Shown here in pieces: positions 57,568-64,000 of a DNA stretch of 64,000 bases. The stretch comes from Paracidovorax wautersii (GTDB taxonomy: Bacteria; Pseudomonadota; Gammaproteobacteria; Burkholderiales; Burkholderiaceae_C), in the NCBI RefSeq assembly GCF_900113035.1, contig NZ_FONX01000002.1, positions 186,001 through 250,000 of the forward strand. Reading direction: 5' to 3'. The notes beneath the pieces are model-generated. The model searched no databases and was not told the origin of the DNA. It worked only from the letters and a program-made list of their open reading frames with translations. How positions within the stretch are numbered: the stretch's first letter is position 1; every line of letters starts with the position of its first letter. A program made the translations under genes and the position numbers.

Positions 57568-58506
57568 ATGAAACTCGTCACCTACCGCGCCCACGTCGCC
57601 GCCGCCGCCCGCCTGGGCGCCCTCGTCGATGGCCTCGTCGTCGATCTGCAGCGCCTGGGCGAGCACACCGGCCACGACCTGCCGGACGACATGCTGGACT
57701 TCATCGACCTCGGCCCCGCCGCCATCGCCGCCACCACCGAGCTGCTGGCCGAACAGAAGGGCCGCTGGCCGCTGGGCGTGGCCGTGCCGCTGGCCAACGT
57801 CAAGCTGCTCGCGCCCATCCCCCGCCCGCGCAAGAACATCTTCGGCATCGGCCTGAACTACGTGGAGCACGTGGCCGAATCCAGCCGCGCGCTGGACACG
57901 TCCAAGGACCTGCCCAAGCAGCCCGTGATCTTCTCCAAGCCGCCCACGACCGTCATCGGCCCCGGCGACGCCATCGAGCACAACGCCGACATCACCCGCC
58001 AGCTGGACTGGGAAGTGGAGCTGGCCGTGATCATCGGCACCCGCGCCAAGCGTGTGGACGAGGCCTCGGCCCTGAACTACGTCTTCGGCTACAGCCTGAT
58101 GATCGACATGAGCGCACGCGACAACCGCCGCGCCGGCCAGTGGATCTATTCCAAGGGCCAGGACACGTATGCGCCCTTCGGCCCCGTGATCGTCACCGCC
58201 GACGAGATCCCCGATCCGCAGGTGCTGGACCTGAGCCTGCAGGTCAACGGCGTGACCAAGCAAAGCTCCAACACCCGCCACATGCTGTTCAAGGTGAACA
58301 CGCTGATCGCCGACATCAGCGCCGGCATCACGCTGGAGCCCGGCGACATCATCGCCACGGGCACCCCCGAAGGCGTGGGCGCCGGCCGCAGCCCGCAGGA
58401 ATGGGTCTGGCCCGGCGACGTGATCGACGCCACCGTCGAGAAGATCGGCAGCCTGCGCCACCCGGTGGTGGCCGTGGGCAACGACCCGCGCGCCGGCCGC
58501 GACTGA
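57568..58506 (+). CDS. Fumarylacetoacetate hydrolase family protein (maleyl/fumarylpyruvate hydrolase)
   Basis: Encodes 312 residues. FAH-family motifs are NIFGIGLNYVEHVAES, FSKPPTTVIGPGDAI, the metal ligands in DWEVELAVIIG, the FGYSLMIDMSARD block and the C-terminal GDIIATGTPEGVG. The enzyme hydrolyses the C-C bond of acylpyruvates to pyruvate plus a C4 diacid. No glutathione-dependent maleylpyruvate isomerase is nearby, so direct hydrolysis of the cis compound is implied. The start was set at the Met after CTGGAG; the long frame upstream is a shadow of the dioxygenase gene. Confidence 0.9.
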   Translation: MKLVTYRAHVAAAARLGALVDGLVVDLQRLGEHTGHDLPDDMLDFIDLGPAAIAATTELLAEQKGRWPLGVAVPLANVKLLAPIPRPRKNIFGIGLNYVEHVAESSRALDTSKDLPKQPVIFSKPPTTVIGPGDAIEHNADITRQLDWEVELAVIIGTRAKRVDEASALNYVFGYSLMIDMSARDNRRAGQWIYSKGQDTYAPFGPVIVTADEIPDPQVLDLSLQVNGVTKQSSNTRHMLFKVNTLIADISAGITLEPGDIIATGTPEGVGAGRSPQEWVWPGDVIDATVEKIGSLRHPVVAVGNDPRAGRD

Positions 58507-58583
58507 AGCGGCATCTCGTTGCCCCTTGCGCAGGAACGGACGCCATGCCTACCGCACCGCCAGGACGCCGCGGGCCGCCGAGG

Positions 58584-59474
58584 CTAGGCGTACATGCCTG
58601 CCGTCTGCGAGATCTCGCTGGCGTTGCGCTGCAGCAGGCCGAGCACATCGGCCTCCGCCGTTCCTTCCAGCAGGCGGCTGGGGCCCATGACCGTCAGGGC
58701 GGCAATGATGCCGCCCGACAGGTCGAAGATCGGCGCCGACAGCGAGGTGAAGTTGGGCAGCAGGGTGTCCTGGCAGCGGCTGAAGCCGTGGGCCCGGATG
58801 TCCTCGCGCAACTGCATCGCTTGCTCCCTGGTGCGGCAGGCGTCACCGCGGGCCAAACCGGAAGCCGACATGGGCACGCGCAGTTCGTCCTCCAGCATGC
58901 CCGCCGTCATCTCCACCGGCAGATGGGCGAAGAAGTTCAGCCCCAGCGCGGAGGACAGCAGGGGCAGCACGCTGCCCAGGCGCAGCTCCAGCAGCGGCAG
59001 GCTCTTGCCACCCTCGGCACGGTACACGATGGTCGGCCCCTTGTTGCCCCAGACGCCGAGGAACACGGTAAGACCCGTCTGCTCGCTGATGGCAGCCATG
59101 GCCGGGCGCGCCAGCTTGTACACGTCGAACTGCTCCAGCGCCGCCACGCCCAGCTTGAGCGCATAGGCGCCCAGGCCGTAGTGGCCGGTGTCGCCGTCCT
59201 GTTGCACCAGTCCGATGTTCTGGAAGCTCACCAGGTAGTAGTGCGTGTTGGCAACCGTCAGCTGCGCGCCTTCGGCGATGCGGCTCAGCGCGATCGGGCC
59301 GCCGGCGCGCCGCATCACTTCCAGGATCGCGAATCCGGTCTCGATGGACTGGATGCCCCGGCGCCCTGCCTTGCCCCCTTCGTCGGGCCGCGATTTGCGG
59401 GCTGCGCGAGGGGCTTTGGCAGCGTGGGGGGCGGAGGGTGCGGCGGTCTGAGGCTTGGGCGGGGAGGTGGTCAT
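58584..59474 (-). CDS. IclR-family transcriptional regulator
   Basis: Encodes 296 residues. A basic Ala/Pro/Lys-rich leader (about 1-50) precedes the winged HTH (RRGIQSIETGFAILEVMRRA, LSRIAEGAQLTVANTHYYLV). The IclR effector domain has LKLGVAALEQFDVYKLARPA and the C-terminal PIFDLSGGIIAALTVMGPS. The shorter start was chosen because the leader beyond it is not conserved; an upstream Met would place the start inside the operator. It is divergent from the MHS transporter gene and convergent with the FAH gene, so it probably controls the transporter-nitrilase-isomerase group. Confidence 0.88.
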   Translation of the reverse strand: MTTSPPKPQTAAPSAPHAAKAPRAARKSRPDEGGKAGRRGIQSIETGFAILEVMRRAGGPIALSRIAEGAQLTVANTHYYLVSFQNIGLVQQDGDTGHYGLGAYALKLGVAALEQFDVYKLARPAMAAISEQTGLTVFLGVWGNKGPTIVYRAEGGKSLPLLELRLGSVLPLLSSALGLNFFAHLPVEMTAGMLEDELRVPMSASGLARGDACRTREQAMQLREDIRAHGFSRCQDTLLPNFTSLSAPIFDLSGGIIAALTVMGPSRLLEGTAEADVLGLLQRNASEISQTAGMYA

Positions 59475-59584
59475 TGGCGTTCGGGTGCGAGCGGTAGCCG
59501 CTCGGTGCAATGGGGTCGCCGCATTGTCGTCGGCCGCGCGCACACCCGTGGGGCGTACTGCCAGCCCCTGGAAGGTTCTTTGAC

Positions 59585-59623
59585 AATGTATTTTGCTTTT
59601 GAGATCATCAAACAAAATCCATT
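59585..59623. promoter_or_regulatory. Inverted-repeat operator candidate for the IclR regulator
   Basis: Eleven-base arms AATGTATTTTG and CAAAATCCATT match at ten positions and are separated by 17 bases. The A/T-rich repeat lies 16 bases before the MHS transporter start and about 110 bases before the IclR start, an arrangement typical of IclR-controlled divergent promoters. A GGGAG site for the transporter follows. Confidence 0.55.
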
Positions 59624-59638
59624 CAACAGGGAGCGTTC

Positions 59639-61294
59639 ATGAACACGACAGTGGGAAATCGCATCACGGAATCTTCAAGCCGGCCCATGACCCGAAGCGA
59701 AGAGCGGCAGGTGGTCATTGCCTCCACGATGGGCACGCTGTTCGAGTGGTACGACTTCTTCATCTACGGGACGCTGGCCGTTTTCATGAGCCAGGTGCTG
59801 TTTCCCCACGGCAACCCCACCGTGGCCCTGCTCGCCGCCCTGGGGGCTCTGGCCGTGGGCTTCATCATTCGCCCGCTGGGCGCGGTGCTTTTCGGCTACC
59901 TGGGCGACAAGCTCGGCCGCAAGGTCACCTTCCTGACCACCGTCGTCATGATGGGCGGCGCGACGGTGCTCATAGGCTGCTTGCCCACCTATGAGTCGGC
60001 AGGCCACCTTTCATGGATCCTGCTGCTCACGCTGCGCGTGATCCAGGGCCTGGCCGTGGGCGGCGAGTACGGCGGTGCCGTGATCTATGTGGCGGAGCAT
60101 TGCGAGCCCCGCCGCCGCGGCCTGCTCACCGGCTGGATCCAGATCACCTCGTCGGCCGGCCTCATCCTCTCTTTGCTGGTGATCCTGGCGACCCAGGCCA
60201 GCATGTCGCCCGAGGACTTCCGCCAGTGGGGCTGGCGCCTGCCGTTCATCCTGTCCATCGTGATGCTGGCCATATCCGTCTACGTGCGCTCCAAGCTGCA
60301 CGAGTCGCCGGTGTTCCTGCGCATGAAGCAGGAAAAGCGCCTGGCCGGCAACCCGGTCAAGGAGACCTTCGGGCAATGGAGCAGTCTGCGCCTGGTGCTC
60401 ATCGCTCTGGTGGGCGTCACGGCGGGCCAGGGAGCGACCTACTTCACGGGCCAGTTCTACGTGATGATCTTCCTGCAGCAGGCCGTGCAGCTCAATCAGA
60501 CCCTGGTGTACGAGCTGGTCGTCATCGGCTTCCTGATCGGCGCGCCCACGTTCGTGCTATTCGGCTGGCTCTCCGACCGCATCGGCCGCAAGTGGATCAT
60601 GGTGGCCGGCCTGTTCACGGCCGCCCTCAGCTACCACGCGCTGTTCGGCGCGCTGCTCGCCGCCGGCAATCCTGCGCTGGCCGAGGTCATGCGGACCACG
60701 CCGGTGCAGATCCATGCGGACACGCAGGACGGCCGCTGCGACTTCGGCCTGCAAGCCGCTCTGGTGAGCACCCACCCCGACCACAAGAAGCCCTGCGTGC
60801 AGGCGAAGAAGTTCTTCGTGTCCCAGGGCGTGACCTTCGAGTACGCCCCGCCGCTGCCCGGCCAGGCGCTGGCGATGACCGTGGGCGGGCAAACCGTCGA
60901 TGGCTTCGATCCCAAGGCCTATGCCCAGGCACTGGCGCAGGCCGGCTATCCCAAGACGGCCGACCCGGCGCGCGTGGACCGCGTCCGCATCATCGCGCTG
61001 CTGGTGCTGATGACGGCCGTGGTGGCCATGGTGTACGGGCCGGTGGCTGCCTATCTGGTGGAGCTTTTCCCGCCACGCATTCGCTACACGGCGCTGTCCT
61101 TCCCCTACCACATCGGCGCCGGCATCGTCGGCGGCATCGTGCCCTTCACCGCCACCTACCTGGCCCAGGCCAGCGGAAACATCTTCGGCGGGCTGATGTA
61201 CCCGGTCGCCGTGACCGCGGTGGTCGGCGTGCTGGGCTGCCTGCTGCTGCCCAACGCGCCGGCACGCGCCATCGACGCCGAGGCCACGCCTTGA
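59639..61294 (+). CDS. MFS transporter, metabolite:H+ symporter (MHS) family
   Basis: Encodes 551 residues, about 110 longer than a typical MHS carrier. The N-terminal EERQVVIASTMGTLFEWYDF, the GDKLGRKVTFL loop and VQGLAVGGEYGGAV-like IQGLAVGGEYGGAVIYVAEH are MHS hallmarks. The extra length is a hydrophilic insert at about 350-450 with two Cys (GRCDFGL, KPCVQAK) in what should be an extracytoplasmic or central loop. Such carriers import dicarboxylates, betaines or aromatic acids. Its neighbours (nitrilase-type enzyme, maleate isomerase) suggest a small acid or nitrile-derived substrate. Confidence 0.9.
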   Translation: MNTTVGNRITESSSRPMTRSEERQVVIASTMGTLFEWYDFFIYGTLAVFMSQVLFPHGNPTVALLAALGALAVGFIIRPLGAVLFGYLGDKLGRKVTFLTTVVMMGGATVLIGCLPTYESAGHLSWILLLTLRVIQGLAVGGEYGGAVIYVAEHCEPRRRGLLTGWIQITSSAGLILSLLVILATQASMSPEDFRQWGWRLPFILSIVMLAISVYVRSKLHESPVFLRMKQEKRLAGNPVKETFGQWSSLRLVLIALVGVTAGQGATYFTGQFYVMIFLQQAVQLNQTLVYELVVIGFLIGAPTFVLFGWLSDRIGRKWIMVAGLFTAALSYHALFGALLAAGNPALAEVMRTTPVQIHADTQDGRCDFGLQAALVSTHPDHKKPCVQAKKFFVSQGVTFEYAPPLPGQALAMTVGGQTVDGFDPKAYAQALAQAGYPKTADPARVDRVRIIALLVLMTAVVAMVYGPVAAYLVELFPPRIRYTALSFPYHIGAGIVGGIVPFTATYLAQASGNIFGGLMYPVAVTAVVGVLGCLLLPNAPARAIDAEATP

Positions 61295-61327
61295 CGTCCC
61301 CCTTTAACCACGCAAGAAAGGTCTTCC

Positions 61328-62359
61328 ATGCTTGAACTTCCCCGCTTCAAGGCGGCGGCCGTGCAGGCCGCCCCGGTCTTCCTCGACACCGATGCCACGG
61401 TGGACAAGGTCTGCCGCCTCATCGCCGAAGCCGCCGGCAACGGCGCGCAGCTCGTCGCCTTCCCCGAGGTGTTCGTGGCCGGCTACCCGTACTGGAGCTG
61501 GATCGCCAACCCGATCGAGGGCAGCCCCTGGTTCGAGCGCCTGGCGCGCTCGGCCATCGAGATTCCCGGCCCCGAGATCGCAAAAATAGCCCAGGCCGCG
61601 GCGCGCCACAAGACGCACGTGGTGATCGGCGTGAACGAGCGCAGCCGCCACGGCATCGGCACGATCTACAACACGGTGGTGACCATCGCCGACGACGGCC
61701 GCATCCTGGGCCGCCACCGCAAGCTGGTGCCCACCTGGGCCGAGAAGCTCACCTGGGCGCCGGGCGATGCCTCGGCCCTGCGCGTGCACCGCACCTCCAT
61801 CGGCCCGCTGGGGGCGCTGGCCTGCGGCGAGAACACCAACACGCTGGCACGCTTCGCGCTGCTGGCCCAGGGCGAGCTGGTGCATGTGGCGAGCTACATC
61901 TCGCTGCCCGTGGCGCCGCCCGACTACGACATGGCCGAGGCCATCAAGGTGCGCGCCGCGGCCCACTGCTTCGAGGGCAAGCTGTTCACCATCGTCTCTT
62001 GCTCCACCGTGTCGGAAGAGATCATCGCCGCGATGGAGCCGCTCAACCCCAAGGCGCGCGAGCTGCTCACGCGCAAGAACAGCGCGTTCTCCGGTTTCCT
62101 CGGCCCCGATGGCCGCGTGATCGGCCAGCCGCTGATCGACGCCGAGGGCATCACCTACGCCGACATCGACCTGGGCCGCTGCATCCAGCCGCGCCAGATG
62201 CACGACATCACCGGCCACTACAACCGCTTCGACGTCTTCGACCTGCGCGTGAACCGCCGGCCGCTGCAGGCCGCGCGCTTCGACGATGCGCCGGCAGAGA
62301 CCGACGCCCTGCAGCCGACGCAGGACGGCGCGGACGCCTTTCAGGAAATCCAGCCATGA
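61328..62359 (+). CDS. Nitrilase-superfamily carbon-nitrogen hydrolase
   Basis: Encodes 343 residues. The catalytic triad is visible: Glu47 (AFPEVF), Lys132 (RHRKLVPTW) and Cys166 (ALACGENTNTLARF). The CGENTN context is that of branch 1 true nitrilases, which convert R-CN to R-COOH and NH3; some members also cleave amides. Candidates are an aryl-acetonitrile such as indole-3-acetonitrile, or the amide maleamate produced if ring cleavage acts on 5-hydroxyanthranilate. It overlaps the maleate isomerase gene by ATGA, which favours a C4 product. The substrate is not decided by sequence. Confidence 0.9.
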   Translation: MLELPRFKAAAVQAAPVFLDTDATVDKVCRLIAEAAGNGAQLVAFPEVFVAGYPYWSWIANPIEGSPWFERLARSAIEIPGPEIAKIAQAAARHKTHVVIGVNERSRHGIGTIYNTVVTIADDGRILGRHRKLVPTWAEKLTWAPGDASALRVHRTSIGPLGALACGENTNTLARFALLAQGELVHVASYISLPVAPPDYDMAEAIKVRAAAHCFEGKLFTIVSCSTVSEEIIAAMEPLNPKARELLTRKNSAFSGFLGPDGRVIGQPLIDAEGITYADIDLGRCIQPRQMHDITGHYNRFDVFDLRVNRRPLQAARFDDAPAETDALQPTQDGADAFQEIQP

Positions 62360-63129
62360 CCAGCAACACCACCGCCACCCTCCGCGCCTTCCGCATCGGG
62401 CAGATCGTGCCCAGCTCCAACACCACCATGGAAACGGAGATCCCGGCCGTCCTGCGCGCGCGCGAGGCGCTGCACCCGGAGCGCTTCACCTTCCATTCCA
62501 GCCGCATGCGGATGAAGCACGTCACCAAGGAGGAGCTGGCCGCGATGGACGGCGACAGCGACCGCTGCGCGCTGGAGCTGTCGGACGCGCGCGTCGATGT
62601 GCTGGGCTACGCATGCCTGGTCGCCATCATGAGCATGGGCCGCGGCTACCACCGCGTCTCCGAAGCGCGCCTGCACCAGCGCACGGTGGACAACGGCGGC
62701 GCCGCGCCCGTGGTCACCAGCGCCGGGGCGCTGGTCGATGGCCTGCACGCCATCGGCGCGAAGAAGGTGTCCATCCTCACGCCCTACATGAAGCCGCTCA
62801 CGCAGCTGGTGATCGACTACATCGAGAGCGAAGGCATCGAGGTGGTGGACAGCATCTCGCTGGAGATCCCCGACAACCTCGAAGTCGGCCGCCAGGACCC
62901 GCGCGCGCCCATCGAGATCACGAAGAAGCTCAAGACCGCCGGCGTGGATGCGGTGGTCGCATCGGCCTGCGTGCAGATGCCCTCGCTCGCCTCGGTGCAG
63001 CCCATCGAAGACCGCGTGGGCCTGCCGGTGCTGTGCTCGTCGGTGGCCACCACCTGGCAGATGCTCAAGAAGCTGGGCCTCTCCACCCAGGTGCCGGGCT
63101 ATGGCGCGCTGCTCAGCGGACGCTATTGA
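62356..63129 (+). CDS. Maleate cis-trans isomerase (Asp/Glu racemase superfamily)
   Basis: Encodes 257 residues. The opening FRIGQIVPSSNTTMETEIPA is nearly a signature of maleate isomerases (NicE/MaiA). The two catalytic Cys are Cys87 (GYACLVAIMSMG) and Cys205 (ASACVQMPSL). It converts maleate to fumarate without cofactor. Its coupling to the C-N hydrolase and the presence of an FAH-type hydrolase upstream imply that the ring-cleavage route ends in maleate. Confidence 0.92.
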   Translation: MTSNTTATLRAFRIGQIVPSSNTTMETEIPAVLRAREALHPERFTFHSSRMRMKHVTKEELAAMDGDSDRCALELSDARVDVLGYACLVAIMSMGRGYHRVSEARLHQRTVDNGGAAPVVTSAGALVDGLHAIGAKKVSILTPYMKPLTQLVIDYIESEGIEVVDSISLEIPDNLEVGRQDPRAPIEITKKLKTAGVDAVVASACVQMPSLASVQPIEDRVGLPVLCSSVATTWQMLKKLGLSTQVPGYGALLSGRY

Positions 63130-63139
63130 AGAGGCCGGG

Positions 63140-63159
63140 GCTGCCGCCCAGGCGGCAGC
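63140..63159 (+). terminator. Hairpin after the maleate isomerase gene
   Basis: A perfect 8-bp stem GCTGCCGC/GCGGCAGC with a 4-base loop starts 10 bases after the stop. There is no T-run, so it is a weak terminator candidate. Confidence 0.4.
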
Positions 63160-63215
63160 GGCAGGCAGCGCGGCATCACAGCCGGCGCCTGCGGCGGCCG
63201 GGCGGGGGCCGGGGG

Positions 63216-63234
63216 GCGCCCTAGAATGGGGCGC
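63216..63234. promoter_or_regulatory. Palindrome over a -10 element upstream of the MarR gene
   Basis: Arms GCGCCC and GGGCGC flank TAGAATG; the TAGAAT hexamer is a good -10 sequence for this kind of genome. A repressor bound here would block the promoter, consistent with MarR autoregulation. The leader to the ATG is about 75 bases. Confidence 0.45.
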
Positions 63235-63304
63235 AATCCTGCCCGGCAGCGGCGGGACGGCGGCAGAGCCCGCCGGTACCGAGGCCGTTGCCGCACCCCC
63301 GCCC

Positions 63305-63748
63305 ATGTCCGAGTCCGAACCCTTCGTCGATCACTACCTTCCCGCCCTGCTGGGCCAGGCCTGGCACCTCGTGTCGTCCGAATTCCATGCGGTGGTGGAA
63401 TCGCAGGGCCTGTCGGTGCTGGAGTGGCGCGTGCTCTCCACCCTGGTGGGCAACGGCCCCATGGGCATCAGCCGGCTGGCGCAGAAGACGGTGAGCAAGC
63501 AGCCCACCGTCACCCGGCTGCTCGACCGGCTCGAAGCCCAGGGCCACGTGCAGCGCGTGCCCGACGCCAAGGACGGCCGCGTCACGCGGGTGCGCGTCAC
63601 GCGCAGCGGGCGCAAGCTGGTCTCGGGCCTGCTCGCCCAGGCCGAGCTGCACGAGAAGATGGTGCTGGCCTCGCTGGGCGCGCGCAAGTCCGAGGCGCTG
63701 AAGGCGGCGCTGCACGAGCTCATCGACCGCTACGGCCCCGCGGACTGA
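63305..63748 (+). CDS. MarR-family transcriptional regulator
   Basis: Encodes 147 residues. The winged HTH is GISRLAQKTVSKQPTVTRLL with the wing DAKDGRVTRVRVT, preceded by the dimer helices (QAWHLVSSEFHAVVESQGLS, VLEWRVLSTL). MarR repressors respond to aromatic acids or CoA thioesters and commonly guard aromatic and auxin catabolic genes. It follows the maleate isomerase gene after a hairpin and precedes a flavin reductase gene. Confidence 0.9.
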   Translation: MSESEPFVDHYLPALLGQAWHLVSSEFHAVVESQGLSVLEWRVLSTLVGNGPMGISRLAQKTVSKQPTVTRLLDRLEAQGHVQRVPDAKDGRVTRVRVTRSGRKLVSGLLAQAELHEKMVLASLGARKSEALKAALHELIDRYGPAD

Positions 63749-63887
63749 CTGAGTCGCTTGAGTTCGGTGGCATGCGCGGTGGCCACGGGTCTCTTTGCTC
63801 TGTCCAATGCCTGCGCCGGCCAGTCGATTCGTGCAGGAATGCATGCTGGCCAGCCACAGCGGCGTTTCGTGCGGGCAGACTGCAAGC

Positions 63888-64000
63888 ATGATTTCCTCAC
63901 TGAAATACCCCGACGCGGACCTCGGTGCCGACGCTCTGCACAGCTACGTGCCGGCCCAGGGCCACGGCCTGCCGCACGACCCGCTGCCCTCCATCCTCGG
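63888..64000 (+). CDS. Flavin reductase-like protein, N-terminal fragment (continues beyond window)
   Basis: Only 37 codons are visible. The opening ADALHSYVPAQGHGLPHDPL followed by PSILG resembles the start of the flavin reductase-like, FMN-binding split-barrel proteins in which the next residues are usually PRPIGW. The remainder is outside the window, so the call is tentative. A second reductase in the island could serve another oxygenase. Confidence 0.5.
   Translation, partial: MISSLKYPDADLGADALHSYVPAQGHGLPHDPLPSIL

Overview
The window is high-GC (roughly 65-70%), densely coded DNA. Its gene content looks like a betaproteobacterium of the family Comamonadaceae, Acidovorax-like. The reasons are the gene mix (topoisomerase III with a SWIB tail beside a SET-domain gene, a bifunctional aryl-CoA hydroxylase, a riboflavin synthase close to MCP and c-di-GMP genes), the CATAAT/TAGAAT-type -10 elements just upstream of starts, and fragments of an intergenic repeat (GCGCTNGCAGCTATCAAAA-like) that I associate with this family. 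The species assignment is inference. No rRNA, tRNA, CRISPR array, complete insertion sequence or prophage was seen.

Bases 1-16 kb hold ordinary chromosomal genes with a signalling flavour: the tail of a LysR regulator, a small flagellar-rod-like protein, an MHYT/PAS hybrid histidine kinase translationally coupled to a REC-HD-GYP phosphodiesterase, a methyl-accepting chemotaxis protein, a secreted phytase-like esterase, riboflavin synthase, a GGDEF diguanylate cyclase, and a divergent LysR/EamA exporter pair. Bases 16-25 kb hold NudJ, an MscS channel with a clear terminator, a trehalase/SDR pair, a DUF1439 lipoprotein, a 281-bp MITE-like palindromic repeat, TapT, and a lower-GC orphan membrane protein. 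Bases 25-38 kb hold a Fic protein behind a striking double operator, SbcD-SbcC, an HD hydrolase, topB coupled to a small lipoprotein, and the SET methyltransferase, BirA, SPOR-like protein and glutathione peroxidase series.

From 38.9 kb to the end lies an aromatic catabolic island of about 25 kb. It has two main plus-strand blocks. Block 1 (38.9-46.5 kb) encodes an SDR, a styrene/indole monooxygenase (StyA/IifC type), its flavin reductase, an isatin-hydrolase-like cyclase, a COG1233 FAD oxidoreductase, an outer-membrane phenol-type porin and a chemoreceptor. Block 2 (48.2-58.5 kb) encodes the two subunits of an indolepyruvate:ferredoxin oxidoreductase-like enzyme flanking an AAHS transporter, then a hotdog thioesterase, a fused aryl-CoA hydroxylase/OYE reductase, a gentisate-type dioxygenase and an FAH-family hydrolase. 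A third group (59.6-63.1 kb) encodes an MHS transporter, a nitrilase-superfamily enzyme and a maleate isomerase. AraC, IclR and MarR regulators are interspersed.

Read together, the island can be assembled into a complete and, as far as I know, undescribed route. Indole is oxidised to isatin and opened to isatinate (an arylglyoxylate). Isatinate is converted by the IOR-like enzyme straight to 2-aminobenzoyl-CoA, which is hydroxylated at C5, released by the thioesterase, ring-opened, and broken down through maleamate and maleate to fumarate plus pyruvate. No aryl-CoA ligase is present, which is what the keto-acid ferredoxin oxidoreductase would explain. Every enzyme family call rests on visible motifs; the substrate assignments and the pathway order are inference.
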